Shown: one piece after another, positions 1 through 7,266 of the stretch
How the letters are laid out: each line of letters begins with the position of its first letter
Position numbering within the stretch: position 1 is the stretch's first letter
Program-made: the position numbers and the translations under genes
Notes under the pieces: generated by a model
What the model was told of the DNA's origin: nothing
Database searches by the model: none
Seen by the model: only the letters and a program-made list of their open reading frames with translations
Assembly: GCF_025685425.1 (NCBI RefSeq)
Contig: NZ_JAGTAS010000050.1
Location: forward strand, 124,001 to 188,000
Origin: Terriglobus albidus
GTDB taxonomy: Bacteria; Acidobacteriota; Terriglobia; Terriglobales; Acidobacteriaceae
Reading direction: 5' to 3'
Length of the DNA stretch: 64,000 nt

Positions 1-143
1 GGAGCAGCGGGCTTCAGCCCGCTGATTAAGGTTACGTAGAAAAATGGGCTTTTAGCCCTGGGCTTTGATTGCTAAAGACCCAGGGCTAAAGCCTATTCAT
101 GATTGAGTCGGAAGACCGTGGGCTGAAGCCCACGGCTCCCACC
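1..143 (+). repeat. Dispersed three-hairpin element, copy A1
   Basis: This non-coding element consists of three consecutive inverted repeats: a short hairpin around AGCGGGCTtcAGCCCGCT, a long stem whose arms contain GGGCTTTTAGCCCTGGGC and its complement, and a third hairpin CGTGGGCTgaAGCCCACG. It ends with GGCTCCCACC. Copies A2 to A4 have the same order and begin with (G)TGGGAGC, so the full element has terminal inverted repeats. This copy is cut by the window edge. It lies just downstream of the GH92 gene. No protein is encoded. The function is unknown; a REP/MITE-like element or a structured RNA are both possible. Confidence 0.8.
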
Positions 144-166
144 GTAAGGCAAGGACGATGCTCTAC

Positions 167-2455
167 CTATTGTGCGAGATCGAACCGCAATGTTCCGCCC
201 TGCTTTAGAGCGTCGTGTGTGAGTTGAGAGTCCGTGATCTTCTTGCCGTTCCAGGTCACTTCGCGGACGGTGAACTTTCCGGCCTCGGCTCCTTTGGCGA
301 TGACGTGCAGCTTCTGTCCATTGGGTAAGGAGATAGTTGCGTCGTCAAAGCGTGGAACGCCCAGCGTGTAGACCGGGATACCAGGGCATACCTGGTAAAG
401 GCCGAGTGCGCTCATTACGTACCATGCGCTCATCTGCCCTGCATCATCATTCCCTGCGAGACCGTCGGGACCGTCTTTGTACTGGCTGTCCAGGATGGCG
501 CGCACGTGCTGCTGCGTCTTCTCCGGAGCGCCTGCGAATGCGTACAGATAGGCGATGTGGTGGCTGGGCTCGTTGCCGTGCTCGTAGTAGTTCTTCGCGA
601 AGAGCTCGTCGAGCTTGGCGACAAATTTTTCCCGGCCGCCGAGATACTCCATTAGTCCGGGTACATTCTGCGGAACGAAGAAGGTGTACTGCCATGGCAG
701 ACCTTCGGTGATCCACGAGACATGTGCTGCGGGATCGAACGGTTCAGCCCACGATCCATCGCTGTTGCGTCCGCGCGCGAAACCTGTTTTGGGATCGATC
801 ACATTTCGCCAGTTCTCTCCGCGTTTTGCAAAGAGAGCTGCGTCTTCGGTATGTCCCAGAACCTTGGCAAAGCGAGCCAGCATCGCATCGTCGTAGGCAT
901 ACTCCAGCGTGCGGGAGACCTGCTCGTTCTTGTGGAAGGCGTCATCGATGTGATCTTCAAGCGGAATGTAGCCGTACTTCAGATACGAGTCCAGGCCACG
1001 GCGGCCTTTGCCGTCGAGATACTCGGCGCGATCCTGCGGAATGGTCAACGCATTCTTGCGCATCAGCTTGTAGGCGCTTTCAGTGTCGAAGCCGCGGATG
1101 CCCTTCTGCCATGCATCGATGATCATGGAGATCGAGTGATCGCCGACCATCTCCGAGGTGTAGCTGTTCCAAGCCGGGAAGATCGGCAAGTAGCCGCCCT
1201 GTTCTCCCTTGGTGATGATCGACTGCAGCATCGAGGCTTCAAGCTTCGGATCGAGGATCATCATCAGCGGCGCCTGGGCGCGGAAGATATCCCACACCGA
1301 GAAGTCATCGAACTGCGTCTGACCGGCCGCCGCGTGTTCCGCTGTGCCGTGATCGTGAAAGCGCGGATAGGTGCCGCTGACGTCGCTATAGGTACGGGGT
1401 TGCAGCATGGCGTGATACAGCGAGGTATAGAAGACTGTCTTCGCGGGATCATTGCCGCCGATCTGAATGCGGCCCAGAGCATCGTGCCAGGCCTTATGCG
1501 CCGTGGCCTCGACACGCTTCGCATCCCAGTCGGTAATCTCTACGCGAAGGTTGCGTCGCGCCTCTGCTTCGGAGACGAAGGAGCTGCCTACGCGGACGGT
1601 GATGGTCTCGCCCTTGTGTACGGCGCCAAAGTGCAGATATGCACCGAAGCCGGGCCGGGGCGCCGAGACCGGATTGGTGGCGGCAGCCGCTGAAGCTCCA
1701 CCAGTGGAGGTCATCATCTTTGGAACGACAACAACGCCTGCGGGCTTGTCGTCCCCGACCTGCTTCGTAATGCCGTCGTGCGCCTGCGCGCCGATATACG
1801 TTCCTACCGAAGTCACCGGATGATCGAATTCGGCTACGTACCAGGCGCTGTATCCTGCCGGTTTGCCGGAGCCTGCATACTCGCGACGGACTGGCACCTC
1901 TGCCGTCACCTCTTTGCCGGCAGCGCTGACATTGACCGAGCCCTCACCGGCGCGGGCATTGTTCTCAAAGACCACCCATCCATCGGCGGCATCTTCGGTG
2001 AAGGTGAAACGCAGAATACCCGCGCGCGAAGTGGCGGTGACGTATGCGGTTGCGTGAGCATCGGGCAGATCGACCGTGTACGCATAGGGGGTCGCGTGCT
2101 CGCTGGTGCGCGCAAAGCTGGAAGAGCGTCCCACCGCGTCTGTCTTCAAGGCGCCAGTGCCGGGCATCAGCGTCACGCTCCCGTAGTCAGGAACACAGCT
2201 CCCACTTAGAAAATGGGTTGCGCGAATTCCCTGGATCCGTGTGTCGGGGAAGTAGTAGGGCGCGACGCACTTGATCTCTCCCGCACGCGTCTGCGGCGTC
2301 CAGTGCGTCATCGCGAAAGGGACCCCGACGGCGGGATAGGTCTGGCCTTCGTTCTGTGTTCCGGTGAGCGGATGCACCAGGTCTTCCGGTGTGGTCTGGG
2401 CAAGAGAGGGAAGGCTAAGCAGGGAGGCAACAACGAGTGGGATCAGTCGGGACAT
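167..2455 (-). CDS. GH92 family alpha-1,2-mannosidase, secreted
   Basis: This is a calcium-dependent exo-alpha-mannosidase of glycoside hydrolase family 92, which removes terminal mannose from glycans such as N-glycans or mannan. A signal peptide (MSRLIPLVVASLLSLPSLAQ) is followed by the beta-sandwich domain and then the (alpha/alpha)6 barrel. Family motifs seen are FDDFSVWDIFRAQ in the middle, GNEPSHHIAYLYAF near residue 625 and GLAGNDDAGQMSAWYV near residue 664. At 762 residues the length is normal for the family. A GTG nine bases further upstream is possible, but the ATG places the signal peptide at the very N-terminus. No strong Shine-Dalgarno sequence is visible. It stands alone on the minus strand, with a three-hairpin repeat immediately downstream. 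The specificity (alpha-1,2 versus 1,3 or 1,6) cannot be read from the sequence. Confidence 0.93.
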   Translation of the reverse strand: MSRLIPLVVASLLSLPSLAQTTPEDLVHPLTGTQNEGQTYPAVGVPFAMTHWTPQTRAGEIKCVAPYYFPDTRIQGIRATHFLSGSCVPDYGSVTLMPGTGALKTDAVGRSSSFARTSEHATPYAYTVDLPDAHATAYVTATSRAGILRFTFTEDAADGWVVFENNARAGEGSVNVSAAGKEVTAEVPVRREYAGSGKPAGYSAWYVAEFDHPVTSVGTYIGAQAHDGITKQVGDDKPAGVVVVPKMMTSTGGASAAAATNPVSAPRPGFGAYLHFGAVHKGETITVRVGSSFVSEAEARRNLRVEITDWDAKRVEATAHKAWHDALGRIQIGGNDPAKTVFYTSLYHAMLQPRTYSDVSGTYPRFHDHGTAEHAAAGQTQFDDFSVWDIFRAQAPLMMILDPKLEASMLQSIITKGEQGGYLPIFPAWNSYTSEMVGDHSISMIIDAWQKGIRGFDTESAYKLMRKNALTIPQDRAEYLDGKGRRGLDSYLKYGYIPLEDHIDDAFHKNEQVSRTLEYAYDDAMLARFAKVLGHTEDAALFAKRGENWRNVIDPKTGFARGRNSDGSWAEPFDPAAHVSWITEGLPWQYTFFVPQNVPGLMEYLGGREKFVAKLDELFAKNYYEHGNEPSHHIAYLYAFAGAPEKTQQHVRAILDSQYKDGPDGLAGNDDAGQMSAWYVMSALGLYQVCPGIPVYTLGVPRFDDATISLPNGQKLHVIAKGAEAGKFTVREVTWNGKKITDSQLTHDALKQGGTLRFDLAQ

Positions 2456-2547
2456 AGGTATCACAATGGCTTCAGGATCAGGATCGGTAAGAAAGAGTAC
2501 ATGGCAAGGCGGGCAGGTCGGGAACCTGCCCGCCCCGACGGAAGGGC

Positions 2548-3867
2548 CTAAGCTTTTTTGCCCGCGGCGAGTTCGCCGATGGCATTGACGAATCGATCCA
2601 GGTCCGCAAGCGTCGTGTAAACGTGGGGCGTTACGCGGATGCAGCGCACTCCCTCATAGTCGATACCGACCGTATGGATCTTGTAGCGATCGAACAACGC
2701 ATTCATTAATTCTGTGGGGGTATACCCTTCAACGCTGACACCACAAATGGCGCAGGAGAAGCGCGGATCGAGAGATGTATGAAGCGTTACGCCCTTGATC
2801 TCGCGTACACGGGTTGCCCAGTAGCTCTTCAGGTAATGGATGCGCTCCTGTTTGCGGCGCGGTCCAATGCCCTCATGAAAGTTGATGGCCTCGCCGATGC
2901 CCTGTTCGATCGGGAAGCTGCGTGTTCCCAGGGCCTCAAACTTGCGGATGTTGGGGCTGTGCGGATCGCCGTAGCAGGTCAGCGGCCACAATTTGGCGAT
3001 CTTCTCCTGCTTCACCCACATCATGCCTGACCCGATCGGCGCCGAGAGGAACTTATGCAGGCTGGTGCCGAAGTACTCGCAGTGCAGATCAGGAATCTTG
3101 AAGTCCAACAGGCCAAAGGAGTGTGCTCCGTCAACGATCACCTCGGCGCCGTGGGCATGTCCCATATCGGCGATCTGCTGCACGGGCATGATCTGGCCAA
3201 CCCAGTTGACGACATGGGTAATGTGCACCAGCTTCGTCCGCGGAGTCATTGCCTGCTCGTAGGTCTTCACGATGGCGTCTACGTCTTCTACCGGGAACTT
3301 GAAGGTGACCTGCTTGTAGACGATGCCGTCGCGTTCTGCCCGCTGGCGGTAGGCATTCATCATGTTGGGGTAGTCGAACTTGCAGCCGACCACCTCGTCG
3401 CCTGCCTTGAGCGGCAGGCCATAGATGATGGTGTTCAGCGCCTCGGTCGCATTGCGGTTGATGGCGATCTCTTCAGCGGAGGCGCCGGCCAGCCTCGCAA
3501 GCTTCTGGCGGAGAGGCTCGCGGCCCTGATCCAGGATCTGCCACATGAAGTACGAAGGCCCCTCGTTCGTCATCTGGTTATAGCGGGCGACTGCTTCCTG
3601 CACGACAATCGGGGCGGGAGAGACGCCGCCATTATTAAGGTTCAGAATTAGCGGGCTAACGGAATAGCCGCGCTGGATCACGCTCCAGAAGTCCTCGTTC
3701 TGCGCCACCGTCGCCGCATCGTGATGATTGACAGCGCCTGCCGCCGCCTGCCACTCCTCCGCATGCGCCTGCTGGAAAAAGCTGTTCGATGAAAATGCGC
3801 CGGCAAGGGCGGTCATCTTCAGGAAGGAACGACGATCGTGCTGGGCCATACCAGCAATGTAGGGCAT
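2548..3867 (-). CDS. Tat-exported class V aminotransferase (PLP enzyme)
   Basis: This is a PLP-dependent aminotransferase of class V (cysteine desulfurase / isopenicillin-N epimerase-like fold). The N-terminus carries a twin-arginine signal (DRRSFLKMTALAGAF, residues 11-25), so the folded enzyme with its cofactor is probably exported by Tat. The fold-type I signature is present: VDGAHS with Asp246 for the pyridine nitrogen, and HKFLSAP with Lys272 as the likely Schiff-base lysine. The substrate is unknown. The length of 439 residues is normal once the leader is counted. A second in-frame ATG (codon 7, position 3849) just before the Tat motif is an equally plausible start. It is transcribed divergently from the Gfo/Idh gene, and paired palindromic boxes lie 25 bases upstream of its start. 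Confidence 0.88.
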   Translation of the reverse strand: MPYIAGMAQHDRRSFLKMTALAGAFSSNSFFQQAHAEEWQAAAGAVNHHDAATVAQNEDFWSVIQRGYSVSPLILNLNNGGVSPAPIVVQEAVARYNQMTNEGPSYFMWQILDQGREPLRQKLARLAGASAEEIAINRNATEALNTIIYGLPLKAGDEVVGCKFDYPNMMNAYRQRAERDGIVYKQVTFKFPVEDVDAIVKTYEQAMTPRTKLVHITHVVNWVGQIMPVQQIADMGHAHGAEVIVDGAHSFGLLDFKIPDLHCEYFGTSLHKFLSAPIGSGMMWVKQEKIAKLWPLTCYGDPHSPNIRKFEALGTRSFPIEQGIGEAINFHEGIGPRRKQERIHYLKSYWATRVREIKGVTLHTSLDPRFSCAICGVSVEGYTPTELMNALFDRYKIHTVGIDYEGVRCIRVTPHVYTTLADLDRFVNAIGELAAGKKA

Positions 3868-3891
3868 GCTCTTCTGTTACGTAAACAACCC

Positions 3892-3923
3892 TTCACCGTG
3901 AAGAGCCCGCTGTTCACGGTGAA
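3892..3923. promoter_or_regulatory. Paired TTCACSGTGAA boxes, candidate operator
   Basis: TTCACCGTGAA (3892-3902) and TTCACGGTGAA (3913-3923) are each near-palindromic, are exact reverse complements of each other, and start 21 bp apart, which is two helical turns. They lie in the 316-bp divergent intergenic region between the aminotransferase and the Gfo/Idh oxidoreductase, 25 bp from the aminotransferase start. A nearby TGTTACGTAAACA (3875-3887) is also near-palindromic. The rest of this intergenic region shows no gene. The boxes fit a dimeric repressor binding on one DNA face, or a hairpin in the aminotransferase leader. The regulator is unknown. Confidence 0.4.
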
Positions 3924-4183
3924 AACCGTATTCGCTGCGGCGATTTGCAGTGAGAAGAGGTCTTCGACACAGGATTAATTCAAGCCATCATCATAAATTC
4001 GGCAACCATCATTTTGTACCGGAATTGGAGAAGGAGATGCCGAATTCTACCGGAAGTGTGTAAGATTGTCGCGCTTCTCTGGCTGACCGAAATTCGTTGG
4101 CTTGAGATCGGATATCGGCAATTGTTCCTTCCGCAAACGAATCAGGCTGCCAGTGCGGCCGCAACCAGTAAGAGGGATGAGTC

Positions 4184-5566
4184 ATGGAAGCAGAGATGAA
4201 CACGACCTACTCGCGCAGACGGTTCCTGAAGACATCAGCGGGGGCCGCGGTCGCAGCCGGATTCCCGGCGATTGTTCCAAGTTCTGTCTTCGGACAGAAC
4301 GCTCCTTCGAACCGCATCAATATCGGCGCCATCGGTGTCGGCCGCATCTCTCGCACGCACGATCTGCCTGGTCTCTGGAAGTATGACCAGGCGCGCATCC
4401 TCGCCGTCTGCGATCTGGATGCGGGCCGTGTTCAGGCAGGCAGGGAGCTGATTGATGGCGTCTATGCCAAGAAGACGGGCAAGCCCTATCAAGGGACGTT
4501 GGGATACAGCAACTATCACGAGCTGCTGGCCAACAAGGACATCGATGCGGTTGTGATCTCCACACCTGATCATCAGCATGCCATCCTCGCTGTCTATGCC
4601 GTGCGTGCCGGTAAGGATGTGTATTTGCAGAAGCCGGCTTCGCTCACCATCGCGGAGGGCAGGCGCATGGCAGACGAGGTCAAGAAGTCAGGCCGCATCC
4701 TGCAGATCGGTTCGCAGCAGCGATCGTGGAAGCAGTTCCGCCGCGCCTGCGAGTTGGTGCGGAACGGACGCATTGGAGATATCAAGCATGTCGAGATCGG
4801 TCTGCCGGGGGATCCTTCGGGAGGCAACCCGACACCTATGCCTGTGCCTGCGGGCTTCAACTACGATGCCTGGCTTGGATCTACTCCGGAGGTGCCTTAT
4901 ACGCTCGACCGTGTCATGCCGACTCACGGTTTCGATCGTCCCGGCTGGTTGCGTTGCGAGCAGTTCGGCGCCGGCATGATTACGGGCTGGGGCGCCCATC
5001 ACGTCGATACCGCGCACTGGGGTATGAATACCGAACTAACGGGCCCGGTGGAGATCTGGGGAACGGCGGAGTTTCCGACGTCAGGTTTGTGGGATGTCCA
5101 TGGACCTTTCAAAACCCACGCTGTCTACGCCAACGGCATGACGATGACCATCAGCGGGGAGTTCCAGAACGGCATCAAGTTTTATGGCACCAAGGGATGG
5201 ATCTTTGTCTGCCGTGATGAACAGGCTTCGCCTACGGCTGCAGCAGGTGAAAAGGCAAAGATCGAGCCGCTGGTAGCGAGTGATCCGAAGATCCTCGACA
5301 GCGTCATTGGCCCGAATGAGACCCATCTCTACTACAGCGAAGATCAGCATGGAAACTGGCTCGACTGTATCCGTTCGCGCAAGGAACCCATTGCTCCGGC
5401 TGAGATCGGACATCGTGCCTGCTCGACTTGCCTGCTGCATCACATTGCGATGAAGACGAAGCGTCGTCTGCACTGGGATCCGGTGAAAGAGCGCTTTGTG
5501 AAGGATGATGATGCCAACCGGTATCTCAGCCGTACACAGCGTGCACCGTATACGTTGCCGGTTTAG
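4184..5566 (+). CDS. Tat-exported Gfo/Idh/MocA family oxidoreductase
   Basis: This is an NAD(P)-dependent sugar oxidoreductase-like protein of the Gfo/Idh/MocA family. A Tat signal (SRRRFLKTSAGAAVAAGF, residues 10-27) precedes the Rossmann domain, which starts with NIGAIGVGRIS (residues 46-56). The catalytic-region lysine is in LQKPASLT (Lys150), equivalent to the family EKP motif but with Gln in place of Glu. GWGAHHVDTAHWGM follows in the C-terminal alpha/beta domain. Tat export with bound NADP is known for glucose-fructose oxidoreductase relatives. AGAGGGA six bases upstream of 4184 supports this start; ATG 4196 is an alternative. The substrate is unknown, probably a sugar or inositol derivative given the neighbouring glycan genes. 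Confidence 0.9.
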   Translation: MEAEMNTTYSRRRFLKTSAGAAVAAGFPAIVPSSVFGQNAPSNRINIGAIGVGRISRTHDLPGLWKYDQARILAVCDLDAGRVQAGRELIDGVYAKKTGKPYQGTLGYSNYHELLANKDIDAVVISTPDHQHAILAVYAVRAGKDVYLQKPASLTIAEGRRMADEVKKSGRILQIGSQQRSWKQFRRACELVRNGRIGDIKHVEIGLPGDPSGGNPTPMPVPAGFNYDAWLGSTPEVPYTLDRVMPTHGFDRPGWLRCEQFGAGMITGWGAHHVDTAHWGMNTELTGPVEIWGTAEFPTSGLWDVHGPFKTHAVYANGMTMTISGEFQNGIKFYGTKGWIFVCRDEQASPTAAAGEKAKIEPLVASDPKILDSVIGPNETHLYYSEDQHGNWLDCIRSRKEPIAPAEIGHRACSTCLLHHIAMKTKRRLHWDPVKERFVKDDDANRYLSRTQRAPYTLPV

Positions 5567-5612
5567 TGGGTGAATAAAGTGGGTGCCCTAGGTCCCCTTA
5601 CGGACCTGGGTA

Positions 5613-5629
5613 TTCGAGCGAAGCTCGAA
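5613..5629. repeat. Small palindrome TTCGAGC-GAA-GCTCGAA, copy D1
   Basis: A perfect hairpin with arms TTCGAGC and GCTCGAA. Related palindromes occur at 28897-28913 and 55975-55991, in both cases directly next to a three-hairpin element. Here it sits just upstream of repeat B1, without an A element. Confidence 0.5.
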
Positions 5630-5639
5630 CCTCTTTTTG

Positions 5640-5823
5640 TTTGTCATCTCGTAGCGATCAGGGGCCCCAGTCAGCTTTGCTGGCTGGGGGCGAAGCTGAG
5701 CGGAGAAATTCGCTTTTCTACCTCTGAATTCAAGGTGGAGAAGCAGATTTCTCCGCTCCCTTCGGTCGACCCACCCCAGCCAGCAAAGCAGGCCGGGGAC
5801 CCCGGTCGCTGCGAAATGACAAA
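5640..5823 (+). repeat. MITE-like repeat, copy B1
   Basis: A 184-bp non-coding element bounded by TTTGTCATCTCG-AGCGA and its near-complement CGCTGCGAAATGACAAA. The interior holds AGCAGATTTCTCCGCT and a CCAGTCAGCTTTGCTGGCTGG hairpin region. The same ends and core recur at 32193-32410 and 60457-60589. It fills most of the gap between the Gfo/Idh gene and the convergent ROK gene and shows no ORF of interest. Such convergent gaps are typical sites for palindromic intergenic repeats. Confidence 0.75.
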
Positions 5824-5839
5824 GCAAAATGCACGAGTG

Positions 5840-7024
5840 CTAACGGAGCACCGTCAAGCGTTTGAAGCCTGTATGCCGTTGCAGCACCACCGCTGCGGCG
5901 CCACGCAACCGCGCTGCTTCGCCGTCGGCCAGCGCGATCAGCTTCGGCGGAGCTCCGGTCAACATGCGGTTGGAGAGTTCTGAGGCGACGATCGGCCCTA
6001 CCGTATCCCAGCGCAAGGTGATGTCTCCGGCAAACAGAATCACCTCAGGATCGAAGGTTGCCGTCACAATACGCAGCCCCCGTCCGATCCCTCTGGCTTG
6101 CTTCTCCAGCGCGATCCGCGCTTTCTCGTTGCCGCTGGCTTCCATATTGAGAAGCTGCTGAATCGTTGGAGTCTGGCTCGGACCGGCGCTTTCGTGGAAG
6201 TAGCGCAAGGCTGCTCGTGAAGAAGCGAACATCTCCCAGCAGCCCACCTGTCCGCATGCGCATTGGGGGCCGGAATCGGCGATGGGAATATGTCCCAGCT
6301 CTCCGGCCATGCCGGTGGCGCCTTCAACAAGATTGCCATTTACCAGCAATGCAGCGCCGACGCCTTCTGAAATGGTGACCAGTACCGCGTTGCGGATTCC
6401 CTGAAGTCGTCCGAACCATTGCTCTGAGAGCATGCAGGCGTTGGCTGCGTTCTCCAGTTCCACCTGGAGACCAAGGCGTTTTTGCAGAGCGCCGCGGATA
6501 TCGAACCCCACCCAGGGAAGGTTGGGCGCCAGGGCCAGCCGGTGCGATCGCTTGTCGACGCGGCCGGGAAGGCTGATGCCCACTCCCTCACACGTCTTGT
6601 CAGGGAACTGTGCCTGTAGGCGCTTCATCCCTTCGGCAATGGCATCGACACCTTGTTTGGCATTGGTGATCACCGGTACGAGCGTGCGGTCGAGGAACCT
6701 TCCATTCAGATCGACAACAGCGAGAATCGTCTGTGTCGGGCGCACATCCGCGACCAGAATGACGAGATCGTCATTCATGGTCAGCATGGTTGGCCTGCGG
6801 CCTCGCGCTGTCTTCAAGACCTGTCCTTCGCGGATCCAGCGCTCCTCGATCAGCCCGTCGACGATGGCCGAAACGGTGGAGCGCTGCAGACCTGACCGCC
6901 GCGCGATATCGACACGGGAGATGGGTTGGTTGCAGCGCAAGACCTCCAGAACCAGATCACGGTTGTGGTCACGAATTGGCGCAGCAGTGCGGGTGCTGGG
7001 AGCGGGAGACGGAAGGCGTGTCAT
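5840..7024 (-). CDS. ROK family transcriptional regulator (NagC/XylR type)
   Basis: This is a sugar-responsive repressor of the ROK family. An N-terminal winged helix-turn-helix covers roughly residues 22-70 (ISRVDIARRSGLQRSTVSAI), followed by an actin-like ROK domain. The ROK zinc site is seen as GELGHIPI (His245) and CACGQVGCWE (Cys255, Cys257, Cys262). The position where ROK kinases have the catalytic Asp (ENDAN) reads ENAAN here (Ala193), so the domain probably senses a sugar without phosphorylating it. At 394 residues it is a normal length. It is divergent from the TonB-type receptor at 7267, with 242 bp between them, which suggests it controls that promoter. Confidence 0.93.
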   Translation of the reverse strand: MTRLPSPAPSTRTAAPIRDHNRDLVLEVLRCNQPISRVDIARRSGLQRSTVSAIVDGLIEERWIREGQVLKTARGRRPTMLTMNDDLVILVADVRPTQTILAVVDLNGRFLDRTLVPVITNAKQGVDAIAEGMKRLQAQFPDKTCEGVGISLPGRVDKRSHRLALAPNLPWVGFDIRGALQKRLGLQVELENAANACMLSEQWFGRLQGIRNAVLVTISEGVGAALLVNGNLVEGATGMAGELGHIPIADSGPQCACGQVGCWEMFASSRAALRYFHESAGPSQTPTIQQLLNMEASGNEKARIALEKQARGIGRGLRIVTATFDPEVILFAGDITLRWDTVGPIVASELSNRMLTGAPPKLIALADGEAARLRGAAAVVLQRHTGFKRLTVLR

Positions 7025-7199
7025 GCGAGCAGAGAAAGGTACGTCAAAGGAGCGCGTGTATTTATTTCATAAATCCGCCATAAATCACAAATTGTGGTGT
7101 TTTGAGGCGTACAGAACATACCAATGTTATTTGTGCAAACAAACTCTGGGTTTATCGATTTTATTCGGTAGTCACAGAAATCACTCCTCATTAAATGCC

Positions 7200-7229
7200 T
7201 TGACACTTCTTCGAAGTCGACCATATAGT
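7200..7229 (+). promoter_or_regulatory. Sigma-70-like promoter of the receptor gene with internal palindrome
   Basis: TTGACA (7200-7205) and TATAGT (7224-7229) are separated by 18 bp and lie 38 bp before the receptor start codon. The spacer holds the inverted repeat ACTTC-TTC-GAAGT (7205-7217), which a repressor could occupy to block RNA polymerase. The neighbouring divergent ROK regulator is the obvious candidate, but this is inference. Confidence 0.5.
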
Positions 7230-7266
7230 TCGGTCCTCTTCCAAAAGATGTACTGGAGATGCACTG

